A stretch of 64,000 bases of DNA from assembly GCF_002575655.3 (NCBI RefSeq), contig NC_053039.3:220925622-220989621 (forward strand). Reading direction: 5' to 3'. The stretch is from Aegilops tauschii subsp. strangulata (lineage: Eukaryota; Streptophyta; Magnoliopsida; Poales; Poaceae). A program made the translations under genes and the position numbers. Below are positions 1 to 12,117 of the stretch, one piece after another. The notes under the pieces are model-generated. The model was not told where the DNA came from, ran no database searches, and saw only the letters and a program-made list of their open reading frames with translations. The stretch's first letter is position 1, and each line of letters begins with the position of its first letter.

Positions 1-1610
1 TTCATTCTCAAAGGGGATTCGAATACTAGATACTTCCATGGTGTAGCCAATAGCAGACATCGAAAGAAACTTATTCATTCTCTTAGTCAAGAGGAGGGTA
101 TGATTGAAGGTCATGAGAAACTTAAATCTTACATTCTAACTATTATGAAAATTTGTTTAGGGCTCCAGAAGAGGGTAACTTCTCGATGGATGAGTCCCTA
201 ACAGACGATATTCCCCAGGTTTCTATTGAGGAAAATAACCTTCTAATAGCTCCCTACTCTGAGCTATTAGAAGGTAAAGAAGGCGATTTTTCTAATGGAA
301 CACAACAAGGCCTCGGGTCCGGACGGTTTTCCAGTTGAGTTCTATCAGAACTTCTAGGAGGTTATAAAACCGGACCTTCTAGACTTGTTTGGCCACCTCC
401 ATGCTGGAGAACTAGAATTGTTTCGCCTAAACTTCGGTGAGATAATTTTATTACCTAAAGTTAATGAAGCCGTAAGGATACAACAATATAGACCTATCTG
501 CCTCCTTAATGTTAGTTTTAAAATTTTCACGAAAGTTGCAATGATTAGGCTAAACTGAGTGGCTGACCATGTGGTTCGCCCCTCCCAGACTGCGTTCATG
601 CAGGGTAGAAACATCCTAGATGGTGTTGTAATCCTTCATGAAACAGTCCACGAACTGCATCAAAAAAAGTTGAATGGGGTAATACTCAAAATTGACTTCG
701 AAAAGGCATATGATAAAGTCAAGTGGTCTTTTCTCCAACAGACTCTTAGAATGAAAGGCTTCTCTGTAGAGTGGCGCGCTCTGATCCATAGCTTCGTTTC
801 TGGAGGGAGTGTGGCCATTAAATTCAACGATGACATTGGACACTACTTCCAAATGAAGAAAAGATTGAGACAAGGTGACTCATTATCGCCCATGCTATTT
901 AATATAGTGGCTGATATGTTAGCTGTCATGATTGAGCGAGCAAAGGTTGATGGCCAAATTGATGGGGTAGCTAATCACCACGTAGATGGTGGTCTTTCTA
1001 TCCTTCAATATGCCAGCGATACGATTCTCTTCAAGGATCATGACCTTGATAAAGCGAGAAATCTGAAATTAATTTTGTCAGCTTTCGAGCATCTGTCTGG
1101 TCTTAAGATAAACTTCCATAAGAGTGAGTTGTATTGTTTCGGCGAGGCCCAAGACGAGGCTCACTTGTATGCTGATTTGTTTGGTTGTGGGCTAGGCCAG
1201 TTTTCGATCAACTACTTGGGGATACCAATACACTATCGGCGTCTCACAAATGCTGAATGGAAACACATCGAGGAAAGGCTACAAAAAAGGTTAAGCAATT
1301 GGAAAGGTAAATTGTTATCTCTGGGTGGAAGATTGGTCCTCATAAACTCAGTGCTAAGTAATATGGTACTGTATATGATTTCCTTCTTCCAATTGCCTAA
1401 AGGAGTTTTACATCGATTGGATTATTTTCGATCAAGATTCTTTTGGCAAGGAGATAGAGAAACGAAGGAATATCGACTGGCCAAATGGAATGTCGTTTGC
1501 CGTCCCAAAGACCAAGGAGGGTTGGGTATTCATGACGTTGAGGTTAAAAATACGGCCCTACTTGGCAAATGGTTGTTTAAGCTACTTACGGAAGATGGTG
1601 TATGGCAAAC
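1..1610 (+). mobile_element. L1-like LINE fragment, outermost host of the nest
   Basis: Remnant of a non-LTR retrotransposon, cut on the left by the window edge and on the right by the Sirevirus A insertion at 1611. The first 558 bases read as LINE polyprotein upstream of and into the fingers domain (GDSNTRYFH near the start, then NKAPG-type and palm-approach segments), but only by changing frame several times. The better preserved part starts at 559. The endonuclease domain and the 3' tail are not in the window. The last five bases before A (caaac, 1606-1610) should be repeated after A's distal LTR outside the window. Confidence 0.9.
559..1610 (+). pseudogene. LINE reverse transcriptase (broken)
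   Basis: Open frame of about 350 codons with non-LTR reverse-transcriptase landmarks in order: the palm motif FEKAYDKVKW (about residue 50), RQGDSLSP (about 108), the catalytic box and then the thumb and connector region (SGLKINFHKSE, YLGIPI, WKGKLLSLGGRLVLINSVL). In LINEs the catalytic box is normally F/Y-A-D-D; here it reads YASD (codons 1009-1020), so one of the two metal-binding aspartates is replaced by serine and the enzyme would be inactive. The frame runs into the A LTR, which supplies a foreign C-terminus and stop at 1669-1671. The methionine at 559 is just the first one after the last frameshift. Confidence 0.88.
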
Positions 1611-2739
1611 TGTAAGTGCATCTAGTGCCACCCCTAGTTGGTTTTGGAGTATTGACGACAAACTTGGTTGAGGGACTAATGTGTTTGTGAGAATTGCGGG
1701 ATAACACAGGTAGTAGTCCCTTATTGATTCGGTTTACCTACCAGAGATGACCCCTAAAAATGTGTGAAGACATTGAAGACAATGGTGGTTCATGAAGACA
1801 TTCACGATGAAGATTATGACATGTGAAGACATTCACTTGAAGACTATGGAGTGCGAAGACATAGTTGTTTCGTAGCTTCCCTTTCTTCTTTATTGAGTCA
1901 TAGGAACCACCGTATTATTAAGTGGGGTCCAAGTGAACAAAGTCAGAGTGACTGATGTGATGCTTAACCAAAAATCCTATGTCTTCGAGCGAAGACAATG
2001 AGAGCAAATCTTATCCGGAGCTGGATGAGTCAGCTTTGCTTGTAGCCCAAGTCAAGCTGCTGCGTGTGTTTGAAATCCGACCATTGGACACGTGTCGGTT
2101 CCTTAGTGACCCAGGGTCATTTCGGACATATCAGGTCGGGTTGCCTCCTGGCTATAATCCTCCAGCTGGTTAGGCATCGCATTCTGAGCATCCAAGAGCC
2201 ATTGTGGATCGCCGGTGAACGAAGTCTGTGAAGGTTTGGAAGTCTACCTTGAAGACTTACCAGAGTGATTGGGCGAAGACTGGGTGTCCTTAGCTCAAGG
2301 GGAATAAGGTGAAGACACGGTCTTCTGAGTTCAATCTCAGCCTCCCTAACCAGACGTACAGTCGTCACAGCAACTGGAACTGGTCTACCAAATCTCTGTC
2401 TTCACCAAGCAACTGATTCTGTCCCCAACTTCCTTTACCTTTCAGTTTGTCTTCATGAAGTCATTGCTTGCTTGTCTGATCTGATTGACTTTACTGTGTG
2501 AAGACTATTACCTGTTTGGCTTCATACTGTCTTCCATTCTGATCCATACTACCTAGCTGCTGATAGTCTTCGTACTTTCACTACATTGCTTACTTGACTA
2601 TGGCTTGTCTAGTGTAGTCTATCTTCCGCTGCATATCAATAGGTTCATCTCATCAATTTGTCTTCAAAGACCTTGTGTTTTGAAGACTTCCATAAAAATC
2701 GCCTATTCACCCCCCTCTAGTCAATAACTAGCACTTTCA
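1611..2739 (+). repeat. Element A 5' LTR (1,129 bp)
   Basis: Starts TGTAAGTGCATC and ends AGCACTTTCA, so it has TG...CA ends, and the primer site begins two bases later. Compared with the two complete B LTRs (both 1,338 bp) it is about 209 bp shorter because of one deletion at about 2157. The deletion fuses the TATA region with sequence just upstream of AATCCTCCAG and removes the bases expected to contain the transcription start. U3 holds a cluster of GAAGAC words (see the separate entry). Confidence 0.92.
1766..1860 (+). repeat. GAAGAC motif cluster in A LTR U3
   Basis: Six copies of GAAGAC start at 1766, 1775, 1794, 1825, 1839 and 1855, with a GAAGAT variant at 1809. The same arrangement is kept in B's LTRs. 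A repeated short word in U3 suggests a cis-regulatory array, but that is inference. Confidence 0.6.
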
Positions 2740-2741
2740 AT

Positions 2742-2753
2742 TGGTATCAGAGC
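2742..2753 (+). other. Primer binding site of A
   Basis: TGGTATCAGAGC, complementary to the 3' end of initiator tRNA-Met, placed two bases after the 5' LTR as in most plant Copia elements. Minus-strand cDNA synthesis would start here. Confidence 0.93.
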
Positions 2754-2805
2754 AAGGTGCTCCCTTGTTCTGTGTGATTTGGTTTAACCACCTGGAGTTT
2801 TAGCT

Positions 2806-5336
2806 ATGTCGACTGCAGGGATAATCAAGGTCTCCGCTGCGTGCCCAGTCCTTGATGGCACTGATTACCCCTACTGGAAGAATAAGATGCGCATGCATCT
2901 TGAAGCCGTTGACGTCGACCTCTGGTATGTCATCAAGACAAGCGTTCCCAAGGTCGGTGAAGGTGTCACCGCTGCTGATGTCAAGAAGTTCATTCAACTG
3001 GACTCGACCGCCAAGAACATCATATGTGGTCATTTGACCAAAGGGCAGTATGGTTGTGTGAGTGCACTGGAAACTGCGAAGCTGGTCTGGGACTGGCTAT
3101 GTCCAAGGTCAACGAAGGCGTCTCAACTCAGAGAGACTCAAGGATTGATGTTCTTTGCAACCTCTTCAACCGCTTCAAGAGAAACGACAATGAGAATGTC
3201 CAGCTCACATTTGATCGCCTCACTGATATCACAAATGAGCTGTGCGCTCTTGGCGCCACTGAGATCACCAAGCACGAAATCGTGAAGAAGCTTCTGAGAT
3301 CATTTGATAGCTCATTTGACACCCTAGCCCTGATGATACAAGAGCGCCCTGACTTCAAAGATCTCGGCCCGTCTGACATACTTGAGAGACTCGACACACA
3401 CGAGTTCCAGCTATCTGAGAAGAGAGACATCTATGGCCAAACCCGTGCTTTGAAGGCAAAGGTTGTTTCCTCATCTGAAGAAGAATCTGACTGTAGTTCT
3501 GAGGATCCTGAAGACATTGGAAAGGAGCTTGCTATGCTCGTGAAGAAGTTCCAGAAGTTCTCCAAAAAGAATCGCTTCGGAAAGTCTTCAAGATCCAGCT
3601 CAAGAAATGATGAGGCTTCCAGTCATGACCACAAGAAGAGAACATGCCACAAATGCAAGAAGCCAGTCCACTACATCTCTGAGTGCCCTCAATGGGACAA
3701 GGAATCTAAGAAGAAGAAGAAGAAGAGCAAGGAATATGATTCTGACGACAAGAAGGAGAAGAAGAAATCCTCAAAGTCTTCTTCCAAGACTTCATCAAAG
3801 TCTCCATCTCACAAGAAGAGCTCATCTAGCAAGGCTCGTGCATTCGTTGGCAGGGAAATGGATTCAGAGGAGGAGTCTGCCTCTGAGGAGGCGGAGGTGG
3901 AGTCTGAGGAGAAGTCTGATTCAGGCGTGGCAAGCCTGGCTCTAGCTTCGGCGTTCGTCGCCAAGTCCATTTTCAACACTGAAGACAATGGTCACGTCGC
4001 CGACGCTGAAGCCAATGATGAGGACGACTCTGCTACGAACTACTACTTCATGGCACAAGGTGCCAAGGTAAACTCACGCGATGCTTACTTTCAAACATCT
4101 AGTGAAGATGACTCTGAATGTGAATCCAAACCTAGCTACAAGAATCTTTCTAAAATTGCAACTGAACAACAAACTGCTATGGAACATATTCAAAAGTTGC
4201 TAGACAAAAGCGATGACCTATTGGACGCGAAAATGAATCGAACTCAGTCCTTAATTGAAGACATTAAAAATCTTCACGTTAAGTATGAAGAACTTGAAAG
4301 TCGTCATGAAACTCTCTCAGCTACTCATGAGAAGCTTTCTTATGATTATCTTCAAAGGAAGCAAGATCTAGAGAATCTGAGAGCATCTCATGAAGATCTT
4401 CAAAAAGAGAATGATTCACTTCACGCTCAATAGATCAGTTCCGCTCAGGAAGACTTTGTGCCACCCTGTTTAAAATGTCTTGAGCATGATAATGATGTCT
4501 CTGTTGCTGAATGTTCTAATGCTGCTAATGTTGCAATATCTTCAACTGCTGATGTGGTAACTAACCCCTTTTCCGAGGATACCACTACCATTGCTGATGA
4601 GAATGCTAGGTTGAAGACATTGCTTGAAACAGGCATGTACAAAAGCCTCAAAGGGCATCATACACTATGTGATGTCCTCAAGAAACAGATTCTGAACCAA
4701 AACCCTAGGAAAGAGGGTGTTGGGTTCGAGAGGAAAATGAATGTTGATGGTTCATACTGGAAACCTGAGCAGTACCCCAAAACCACATGGGTTGTTGCAA
4801 AGGACCCTTCAGTGGACCCATCTACCTTATCTGGCTTCACTTGTGCTAACCCCATAATTATTGATGAATCCTTTCACGCTAATTATAAGTTGTTTAAGAA
4901 TCATAATGGTGAAGTGTTTGCCAGGTATATTGGTACTAACTGCAGGAATGGACCACCTTTGAAGAAGATCTAGGTGCCCAAAAGTTGACTTGAGAAGCTT
5001 CCTGTGAATGTCATCATGACACCACCTGGGAAGAAGACAAACCCCAGACCAAAGGCTTCATACGGTCCAAAGGATTCATACAAACAGAGGACCCCCCAGG
5101 GTCACCCTAACGCCAATGTTTTGTTGGGAAACCATACTCAGACTTATGAATATTAGCATGTTTCTTCAAACCGCTATGTTCATAAGACCAAGAACTTTTC
5201 TGCTTATTCTTGTGAGTATTATTCACCTCTTGCAAGGCTATTTGCTAGGGCTCCAAGGCCAAAGTTCTCAGATGCTACACTTAGACTCATTGATTCTAAG
5301 CCACCCCTGAAGATGTGGGTGGCTAAGAAGAATTAA
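2806..5336 (+). pseudogene. gag: Element A gag (broken)
   Basis: The capsid/nucleocapsid protein of a Sirevirus. The start ATG at 2806 follows the primer site by about 50 bases. The N-terminal part has the plant Copia gag fold signature (YPYWKNKMRMHLEA, then LTFDRLTDITNEL and a C-terminal capsid segment). It is followed by a Ser-rich basic stretch, a CCHC zinc knuckle (CHKCKKPVHYISEC, near 3645-3690), a Lys-rich and Glu-rich tail and a coiled-coil-like segment (KYEELESRHETLS). Codon 15 onward keeps the tryptophan that both B copies have lost. Damage: a two-base insertion near 3100 shifts the frame, there is an in-frame TAG at 4431-4433, and further stops lie near 4971. The end is placed at the TAA 5334-5336 shared by all three gag copies. 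Confidence 0.88.
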
Positions 5337-5340
5337 CTTT

Positions 5341-5565
5341 CTTTTGCAGGAAAAGGTCTCCAGCCGGAAATCAAAAGCTTCAGGCACTAATGCTGGGGAC
5401 CTAAAACATCTTGTGGGACGCAAGATAAAGTGCCAAAATGGTCTCACTATGTATTTCGTCCCAGGGTTTCTTGACAATCATCCTATCTACCCTAACAAGG
5501 ATCTGAACTTTAATAGTATGCTTGTTCGTCAAATGTTTATGCTTCACACTTCTCTTTGTGAAGCC
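5341..5565 (+). pseudogene. Element A pol, N-terminal piece before B
   Basis: Sequence between the gag stop and the protease, equal to 21355-21577 in B. It begins right after a pyrimidine-rich run ending TTTTGCAG. The frame encodes a short conserved segment (DLKHLVGRKIKCQNGL) leading to the protease, then is cut by B. It continues at 48176. Confidence 0.75.
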
Positions 5566-5720
5566 TGTAAGTGCATCTAGTGCCACCCCTAGTTGGTTTT
5601 GGAGTATTGACGACAAACCTGGTTGAGGGACTAATGTGTTTGTGAGAATTGCAGGATAACACATGTAGTAGTCCCTCATTGATTCGGTTTACCTACCGGA
5701 GATGACCCCTAAAAATGTAT

Positions 5721-5815
5721 GAAGACATTGAAGACAATGGTGGTATGTGAAGACAATCACATCGAAGTTTATGACTTGAGAAGACGTTCACGTGAAGACT
5801 ATGGAGTGCGAAGAC
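5721..5815 (+). repeat. GAAGAC motif cluster in B LTR U3
   Basis: GAAGAC starts at 5721, 5730, 5749, 5780, 5794 and 5810, matching the cluster in A's LTR. Another copy of the arrangement is near 43650-43745 in the middle LTR. Confidence 0.6.
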
Positions 5816-6106
5816 ATAGTTGTTTCGTAGTTTCCTTTTCTTCTTTGTTGAGTCATAGGAACCACCGTACTGTTAAGTGGGGTCCAAGTGAACAAAGTCA
5901 GAGTGACTGAAGTGATGCTCAACCAAATCCTATGTCTTCGAGCGAAGACAATGAGAGCAAATCTTATCCAGAGCTGGATGAATCGGCTTTACTTGTAGCC
6001 CAAGTCAAGCTGCAGCGTGTGTTTGAAATCTGACCGTTGGAACACGTGTCAGTTCCATAGTGACCCAGAGTCATTTCGGACAAATCAGGTCGGGTTGCCT
6101 AGTGGC

Positions 6107-6114
6107 TATAAATA
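6107..6114 (+). promoter_or_regulatory. LTR TATA box (TATAAATA)
   Basis: TATAAATA in the left B LTR, about 540 bp from the LTR start, the usual place for a plant LTR promoter. The identical box is at 44037-44044 in the middle LTR. In A the box is disrupted to TATAATCC by a deletion. Confidence 0.7.
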
Positions 6115-6448
6115 GCTCACCCCCTACACCATAAATTGGTGGCTGCTAAGAGTTTGTGCATGGCTTTTGTCGTTTGAGAGTAACCCACCTCCGAAGCATT
6201 TGAGAGAGAGAAATCCTTGCGAGGACAAAGCCCAAAACACCCACAGCCAAAGAGTGTTAGGCATCACTGAAGTCTTTCTGTCCGCGTGACCTGAAGACTT
6301 GTTACACTTGAGGACTGTCAATCCTCCAGTCGGTTAGGCGTCGCGTTCTGAGCATCCAAGAGTCATTATGGATTGCCGGTGAACGAAGTCTGTGAAGGTT
6401 TGGAAGTCTACGTTGAAGACTTACCAGAGTGATTGGACGAGGACTGGG

Positions 6449-9400
6449 TGTGACGCCCTGATTCAATCGTACACTAATCATACACGCAAACGTGTACGAT
6501 CAAGATCAGGGACTCACGGGAAGATATCACAACACAACTCTAAAATAAAATAAGTCATACAAGCATCATAATACAAGCCAGGGGCCTCGAGGGCTCGAAT
6601 ACAAGTGCTCGATCATAGACGAGTCAGCGGAAGCAACAATATCTGAATACATACATAAGTTAAACAAGTTGCCATAAGATGGCTAGCACAAACTGGGATA
6701 CAGATCGAAAGAGGCGCATGCCTCCTGCCTGGGATCCTCCTAAACTACTCCTGGTCGTCGTCAGCGGCCTGCACGTAGTAGTAGGCACCTCCGGTGTAGT
6801 AAGAGTCGTCGTCGACGGTGGCGTCTGGCTCCTGAGCTCTAGCATCTGGTTGCGACAACCAGGTGGAAAGGAAAGGGGGAAAAGAGGGAGAAAAGCAACC
6901 GTGAGTACTCATCCAAAGTACTCGCAAGCAAGGATCTACACTACATATGCATGGGTATCTGTGTAAAGGGGCAATATCAGTGGACTGAACTGCAGAATGC
7001 CAGAATAAGAGGGGGATAGCTAATCCTGTCGAAGACTATGCTTCTGGCCACCTCAATCTTGCAGCATGTAGAAGAGAGTAGATGGTAAGTTCACCAAGTA
7101 GCATCGCATAGCATAATCCTACCCAGCGATCCCCTCCTCGTCGCCCTGTTAGAGAGCGATCACCGGGTTATATCTGGCACTTGGAAGGGTGTGTTTTATT
7201 AAGTATCCGGTTCTAGTTGTCATAAGGTCAAGGTACAACTCCGGGTCGTCCTTTTACCGAGGGACACGGCTATTCGAATAGATAAACTTCCCTGCAGGGG
7301 TGCACCACATTTCCCAACACGCTCGATCCCATTTGGTCGGACACACTTTCCTGGGTCATGCCCGGCCTCGGAAGATCAACACGTCACAGCCCTACCTAGG
7401 CACAACAGAGAGGTCAGCATGCCGGTCTAAATCCTATGGCGCAGGGGTCTGGGCCCATCGCCCATTGCACACCTGCACGTTGCGAGGGCGGCCGGAAGCA
7501 GACCTAGCAACCTCCATTTCAAAGGAAGTTGCGTTACGCGGACCAATCCGGCGCGCGCCGCTCAGTCGCTGACGTCACAAAGGCTTCGGCTGATACCACG
7601 ACGTCGAGTGCCCATATCTTTCCCGCGTAGTTGGTTAGACCAAATGGCCAGACTCAGATCAAATACCAAGATCTCGTTAAGCGTGTTATTATGAAGTAAC
7701 CGCGGACGCCGACCAGGGCCAGGCCCACCTCTCTCCTAGGTGGTCTCAACCTGCCCTGTCGCTCCGCCACAAAGTAATAGTCGGGGGCCGTCGGGAACCC
7801 AGGCCCACCTCTACCGGGATGGAGCCACCTGCCCCTTCAGCCCCCATCTCCGAACAGTATCATAAGTAATGTAATAGTATAGAGTATATAGTATATACCC
7901 GTGATCACCTCCCTAGTGATCACGGCCCGATAGTATAGCATGGCAGACGAACAAGAATGTAGGGCCACTGATGGAATACTAGCATCCTATACTAAGCATG
8001 TAGGATTGCAGGTAAAGGTAACAACAGTAGGAGCAAGGACAGGCTATGCATCAGAATAGGATTATCGGAAAGCAGTAACATGCTACACTACTCTAATGCA
8101 AGCAGTATAGAGAAGAATAGGCGATATCTGGTGATCAAGGGGGGGGCTTGCCTGGTTGCTCTGGCAAGAAGGATGGGTCGTCAACACCGTAATCGGTCGG
8201 GGCACCAGCAACGGCGTCGGTCTCGTAGTCTACCGGAGAGAAGAGGGGGAAGAAATAATGAATACAAAGCAAACAGATGCATAACGATGCATGACAAAGC
8301 AAACATCGGTGTTAGGTGTGCCCTAACGCGGTAGGAGGAGATACCGGCGAAGGGGGAAAACATCTGGGAAAGTATCCCCGGTGTTTCGCATTTTCGGACA
8401 GATGAACCGGAGGGGGAAAGTTGCGTGTTCGCTATGCTAGGGATGCGTGGCAGACGAACAGGCTGCGTATCTGGATTCATCTCGTCGTTCTGAGCAACTT
8501 TCATGTACAAACTATTTTCATCCGAGCTACGGTTTATTTTATATTAATTTAAAAAAGGATTTAATCATTTCCAGGATTTAACGGATTTAATTTAAATCAA
8601 AAATAAGTTTTACAGCATCAAGATGACATCAGCATGATGTCAGCAGTCAACAGTCTGTTGACTGGGTCAAACTGACGCGTGGGCCCCATTTGTCATTGAC
8701 ACAGATTTAATTTAAACAAAACTAACTAGTTTAATTACTTGATTAGGTTAACTAAATTTGTTTAGTTTAATTAGACAGAATTAATATTAATACACTGATT
8801 AATTAATTATATTCATTTTCCTTTTCTCTTTTTTTTAAACATTCTAGGGCGTGGGGCCCCACTGTCATTGGCCCGGAGGGCCATAGCGGGCGCGGGCGTA
8901 GCCCGAACGGGCGCTGGCCTGCGGGGGCGCACCTGACAGGGCGCTCGGGCGATCTAGGCAGCGGCGAGCCGGGGCGCGCGCTCGCCGGAGACAGCGACGG
9001 GCGCTGCAGTAGGGGGGTCTGCGGCGTAGCCGTGGCGGAGCAGCGGAGTGCAGGGGACAGCGTGGGCGCGGGCGGAGGCCGGTAGGGCGCTAGGATGGTG
9101 CGGAGCAGCAGCGGGGATGCAGTCCGGCGGTGAGCGTGCACAGGGGAGTAGAGGGAAACTGGGGGTGGGGGTTCTCATGATCGTTGGTGAGAAGGGGGCA
9201 TCGTGGCTCGAGGTAGTCCGGCGGGGAGGCGGTCGGGGAGGTCCGGCGAGGCGGCACCGGCGACGGGGTCAGAGCGGGCGGCGACCGGCGGATGTATCCG
9301 AGGAAGAAGGTCGAGGGCGACGGCGTTGAGGCTCCCCCGACTCGGCCCAGTGCGGTGATGAGGCGGCCGGAATGGGCGACGACGACGAGCGCCAAGGCTG

Positions 9401-10254
9401 CGAGCCTGGCCCCGACGCGGTCAGGCGCACGGGCAAGGAGGAGGCCGGGGCGCAAGGCGATGGCTAGCCATGAGGAGGCAACTGGTCTCCGGCAAGGTCG
9501 GCCGGTGCGGGGTGCGGCGGAGGAGGTTGGCGAGATCGCCGGCGGGAGGTAGGAGGCGCACGGGGCGTGGCGGGGCGCTGCCCGCCGTGAGCGTGGGTGT
9601 GTGTCGGCGCTGGTGGAGCGACGGGATCGAGGCTTGATCCAGATCCAGCGGGGGGGACGAGAGAAACGTGTGGGGAGTGGGGTGTTGCTAGGTTTTCGGG
9701 GTATGGGGGGTTAGGTCATAGGCCAATGGGGAGCGGGCGGGCTGACGGGCTGGGTGGGATGGGCCGAGGCCCATGGTGAGCCGGGGGGGGGGGTTCCTTT
9801 TCTCTTTCTATTGTTTTCTATTTGTCTTTTTCTTTTCTATTTATTTTCTTTCTCTATAGTTTCAATATACCTTTAACTTTTAAAAATACAAAAATAGCTC
9901 CTAGGTCAGTATAGCTAAATATACTACTGCCACCTTTAATTATGGCACCCAAATAAAATAGCCTAACATTTTACTAATTATAAAAGCAATAATTAATTGA
10001 TTAAGCCACTATTTTATTTATCTTAGTGCATTTAACTATTTCATAAAAACTTGGTTTCTTCATCAATATTACTTATGAATTATTTGACACATCTAGAACA
10101 TTTTAGTTTTAATAATTGAAAACTTTTATTGTTTGCTTGATTTTGAATTTGAATCCGAACCGGTTTCGAACTAACGCGAGATTAGCAACAGTAATTGGGG
10201 TGACGTGGCATCATTAGCAGAGGTTCACTGTAGCTTAAATATCCGGGCGTCACG
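6449..10254. mobile_element. Element E: solo LTR (3.8 kb)
   Basis: A 3,806-bp insertion with TSD ctggg (6444-6448 and 10255-10259). The uninterrupted site is seen at about 44371-44382 in the middle B LTR. Ends are TGTGACGCCC and GGGCGTCACG, a 9-bp inverted match (GTGACGCCC/GGGCGTCAC); the expected final CA reads CG. I see no gag, pol or primer site and no second copy of the terminus, so it is best read as a solo LTR left by LTR-LTR recombination, probably from a Gypsy element. Composition changes along it: mixed to 8500, AT-rich 8510-8840, very GC- and CpG-rich 8840-9790 with a run of 11 G near 9783, AT-rich to the end. The long open frames in the GC-rich part look like composition artefacts. 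Confidence 0.82.
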
Positions 10255-10716
10255 CTGGGTGTCCTTAGCTCAAGGGGAATAAGGTGAAGACGCGGTCTTC
10301 TGAGTTGAATCTCAGCCTCCCTAACCAGACCTACAGTTGTCACAGCAACTGGAACTGGTCCAACAAATCCTTGTCTTCACCAAGCAACTGGTTCCATCTC
10401 TTCCTTCTCTTTACTTACAGTTTGTCTCCGTGAAGTCATTGCATGTTTGCATTATCTGTTTGACTTCACTGTGTGACTACTTGTTCTGATTGGCTTCATT
10501 CTATCTTCCATCCTGATCCATACTGCCTAGCTGCTATTAGTCTTCGTGCTTTCACTTCATTGAATGCTTGACTATGGCTTGCCTAGTGTAGTCTACCTTC
10601 CGCTGCATGTTAATAGGTTCATTTATATCATTTATCTTTGAAACTTCCATGTTTTGAAGTCATTCATAAAAATCGCCTATTCACCCCCCCTCTAGTCGAT
10701 AACCAGCACTTTCAAT

Positions 10717-10728
10717 TGGTATCAGAGC
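10717..10728 (+). other. Primer binding site of B internal 1
   Basis: TGGTATCAGAGC, two bases after the left LTR; complementary to initiator tRNA-Met. Confidence 0.92.
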
Positions 10729-10780
10729 AAGGTACTCCCTTGTTCTGTGTGATTCAGTTTAACCACCTGGAGTTTTAGCT

Positions 10781-11660
10781 ATGTCGACTACAGGGATAAT
10801 CAAAGTCTCCGTTGCGTGCCCTGTCTTCGATGGCACTGATTACCCCTACTAGAAGAATAAGATGCGCATGCATCTTGAAGCCATTGATGTCGATCTATGG
10901 TATGTCAACAAGAACGGCGTTCCCAAGACTGGTGAAGGTGTCACCCCTGCTAATGTCAAGAAGTTTGTTCAACCGGATTCTACTGCCAAGAACATCATCT
11001 GTGGTCATCTAACCAAAGGACAGTATGGCCATGTGAGTGCTCTTGAAACGTCGAAGCTAGTCTGGGACTGGCTCTCCAAGGTCAACGAAGGCGTCTCAAC
11101 CCAGAGAGATCAAAGGATCAGTGTCCTACGCAACCTCTTCAACCACTTCAAGAGAAACGGCAATGAGAATGTCCAGCTCACGTTTGATCGCCTCACTGAC
11201 ATCACAAATGAGCTTCATGCTCTCGGCGCCACTGAGATCACCAAGCATGAAATCGTCAAGACACTCCTGAGATCACTTGACATCTCATTTGACACCCTAG
11301 CCCTGATGATTCAAGAACGCCCTGACGTCAAGACACTCGATCCGTCTGACATACTTGAGAGGCTCAACACACATGAGTTTCAGCTATCTGAGAAAAGAGA
11401 TATCTATGGTCCCAACTATGGCCGAACTCGCGCTTTGAAGGCAAAGGCTGTTTCCTCATCTGAAGAAGAATCTAACTGCAGTTCTGGTGATCCTGAAGAC
11501 ATTGGAAAGGAGCTTGCTATGCTTGTGAAGGAGTTCCAGAAGTTCACTAAGAAGAAAGGCTTCAGAAAGTCTTCACGATCCAGCTCAAGAAATGATGAAG
11601 CTTCTACTCATGACCACAAGAAGAGAACATGCCACAAGTGCAAGAAACCTGGTCACTACA
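10781..11660 (+). pseudogene. gag: B internal 1 gag, first part (split by F)
   Basis: Gag starts at ATG 10781 and has a nonsense codon at codon 24 (TAG, 10850-10852) where A has tryptophan. The rest of the frame is open through the capsid domain to the zinc knuckle (CHKCKKPGHY), where F is inserted in the knuckle codons after ctaca (11656-11660). The same TAG is present in internal 2 at 44969-44971. The coding resumes at 19694. Confidence 0.88.
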
Positions 11661-12049
11661 TGATGTAGGGTGGAACCCTAGATGGCCGATCTTTCACGAA
11701 AGGAGCGGATCCCAACTAAGAACACGAAGAACACGAGGGGAAACACGAGGGGAAACACAAGAGAATCACTCAAACCAACAAGATTCGATTACACATGCGC
11801 TAGATCCAAGAATATAAAGGGAGATACACGATCCATGATCAACAAAGGACGATACAAAGGGTAACCGGTTCTTCTCCGTGAGGAGGTCTTGATGGGGGCC
11901 ACCCAAGAGGGGGTCTTGAATCCAACGTGGATCATCTCCGAAGAGGGGCCGCAGTCTCTCTCGTGGAGGAGATCCGTATGGATGAGCAATGCTCTATCTC
12001 ACATATGAGCTAAACCAATGCTGACCCTAACTAGGAGGAGGTGGGGGAG

Positions 12050-12057
12050 TATATATA
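12050..12057 (-). promoter_or_regulatory. Element F LTR TATA box
   Basis: TATATATA, about 540 bp from the minus-strand LTR start; repeated at 19133-19140 in the 5' LTR, where it would drive the element. Confidence 0.65.
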
Positions 12058-12117
12058 GTCTAAGGGATGAAGGGGTACATGGGCCTCGGCCCAGATGCGC
12101 TGCACGCAGGCAAAGGG

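Larger units (their letters stand above)
5566..10714 (+). repeat. B left LTR, split by solo LTR E
   Basis: Two parts, 5566-6448 and 10260-10714, sum to 1,338 bp, exactly the length of the intact middle LTR. That confirms both the boundaries and the E insertion. It starts TGTAAGTGC and ends CACTTTCA. A TATA box lies at 6107-6114. Confidence 0.93.

Noticed and set aside
8803..9552. Pro/Arg/Gly-rich open frames on both strands
   Set aside because: They lie in the very GC-rich part of solo LTR E, overlap in several frames and match no domain; stop codons are simply rare there.
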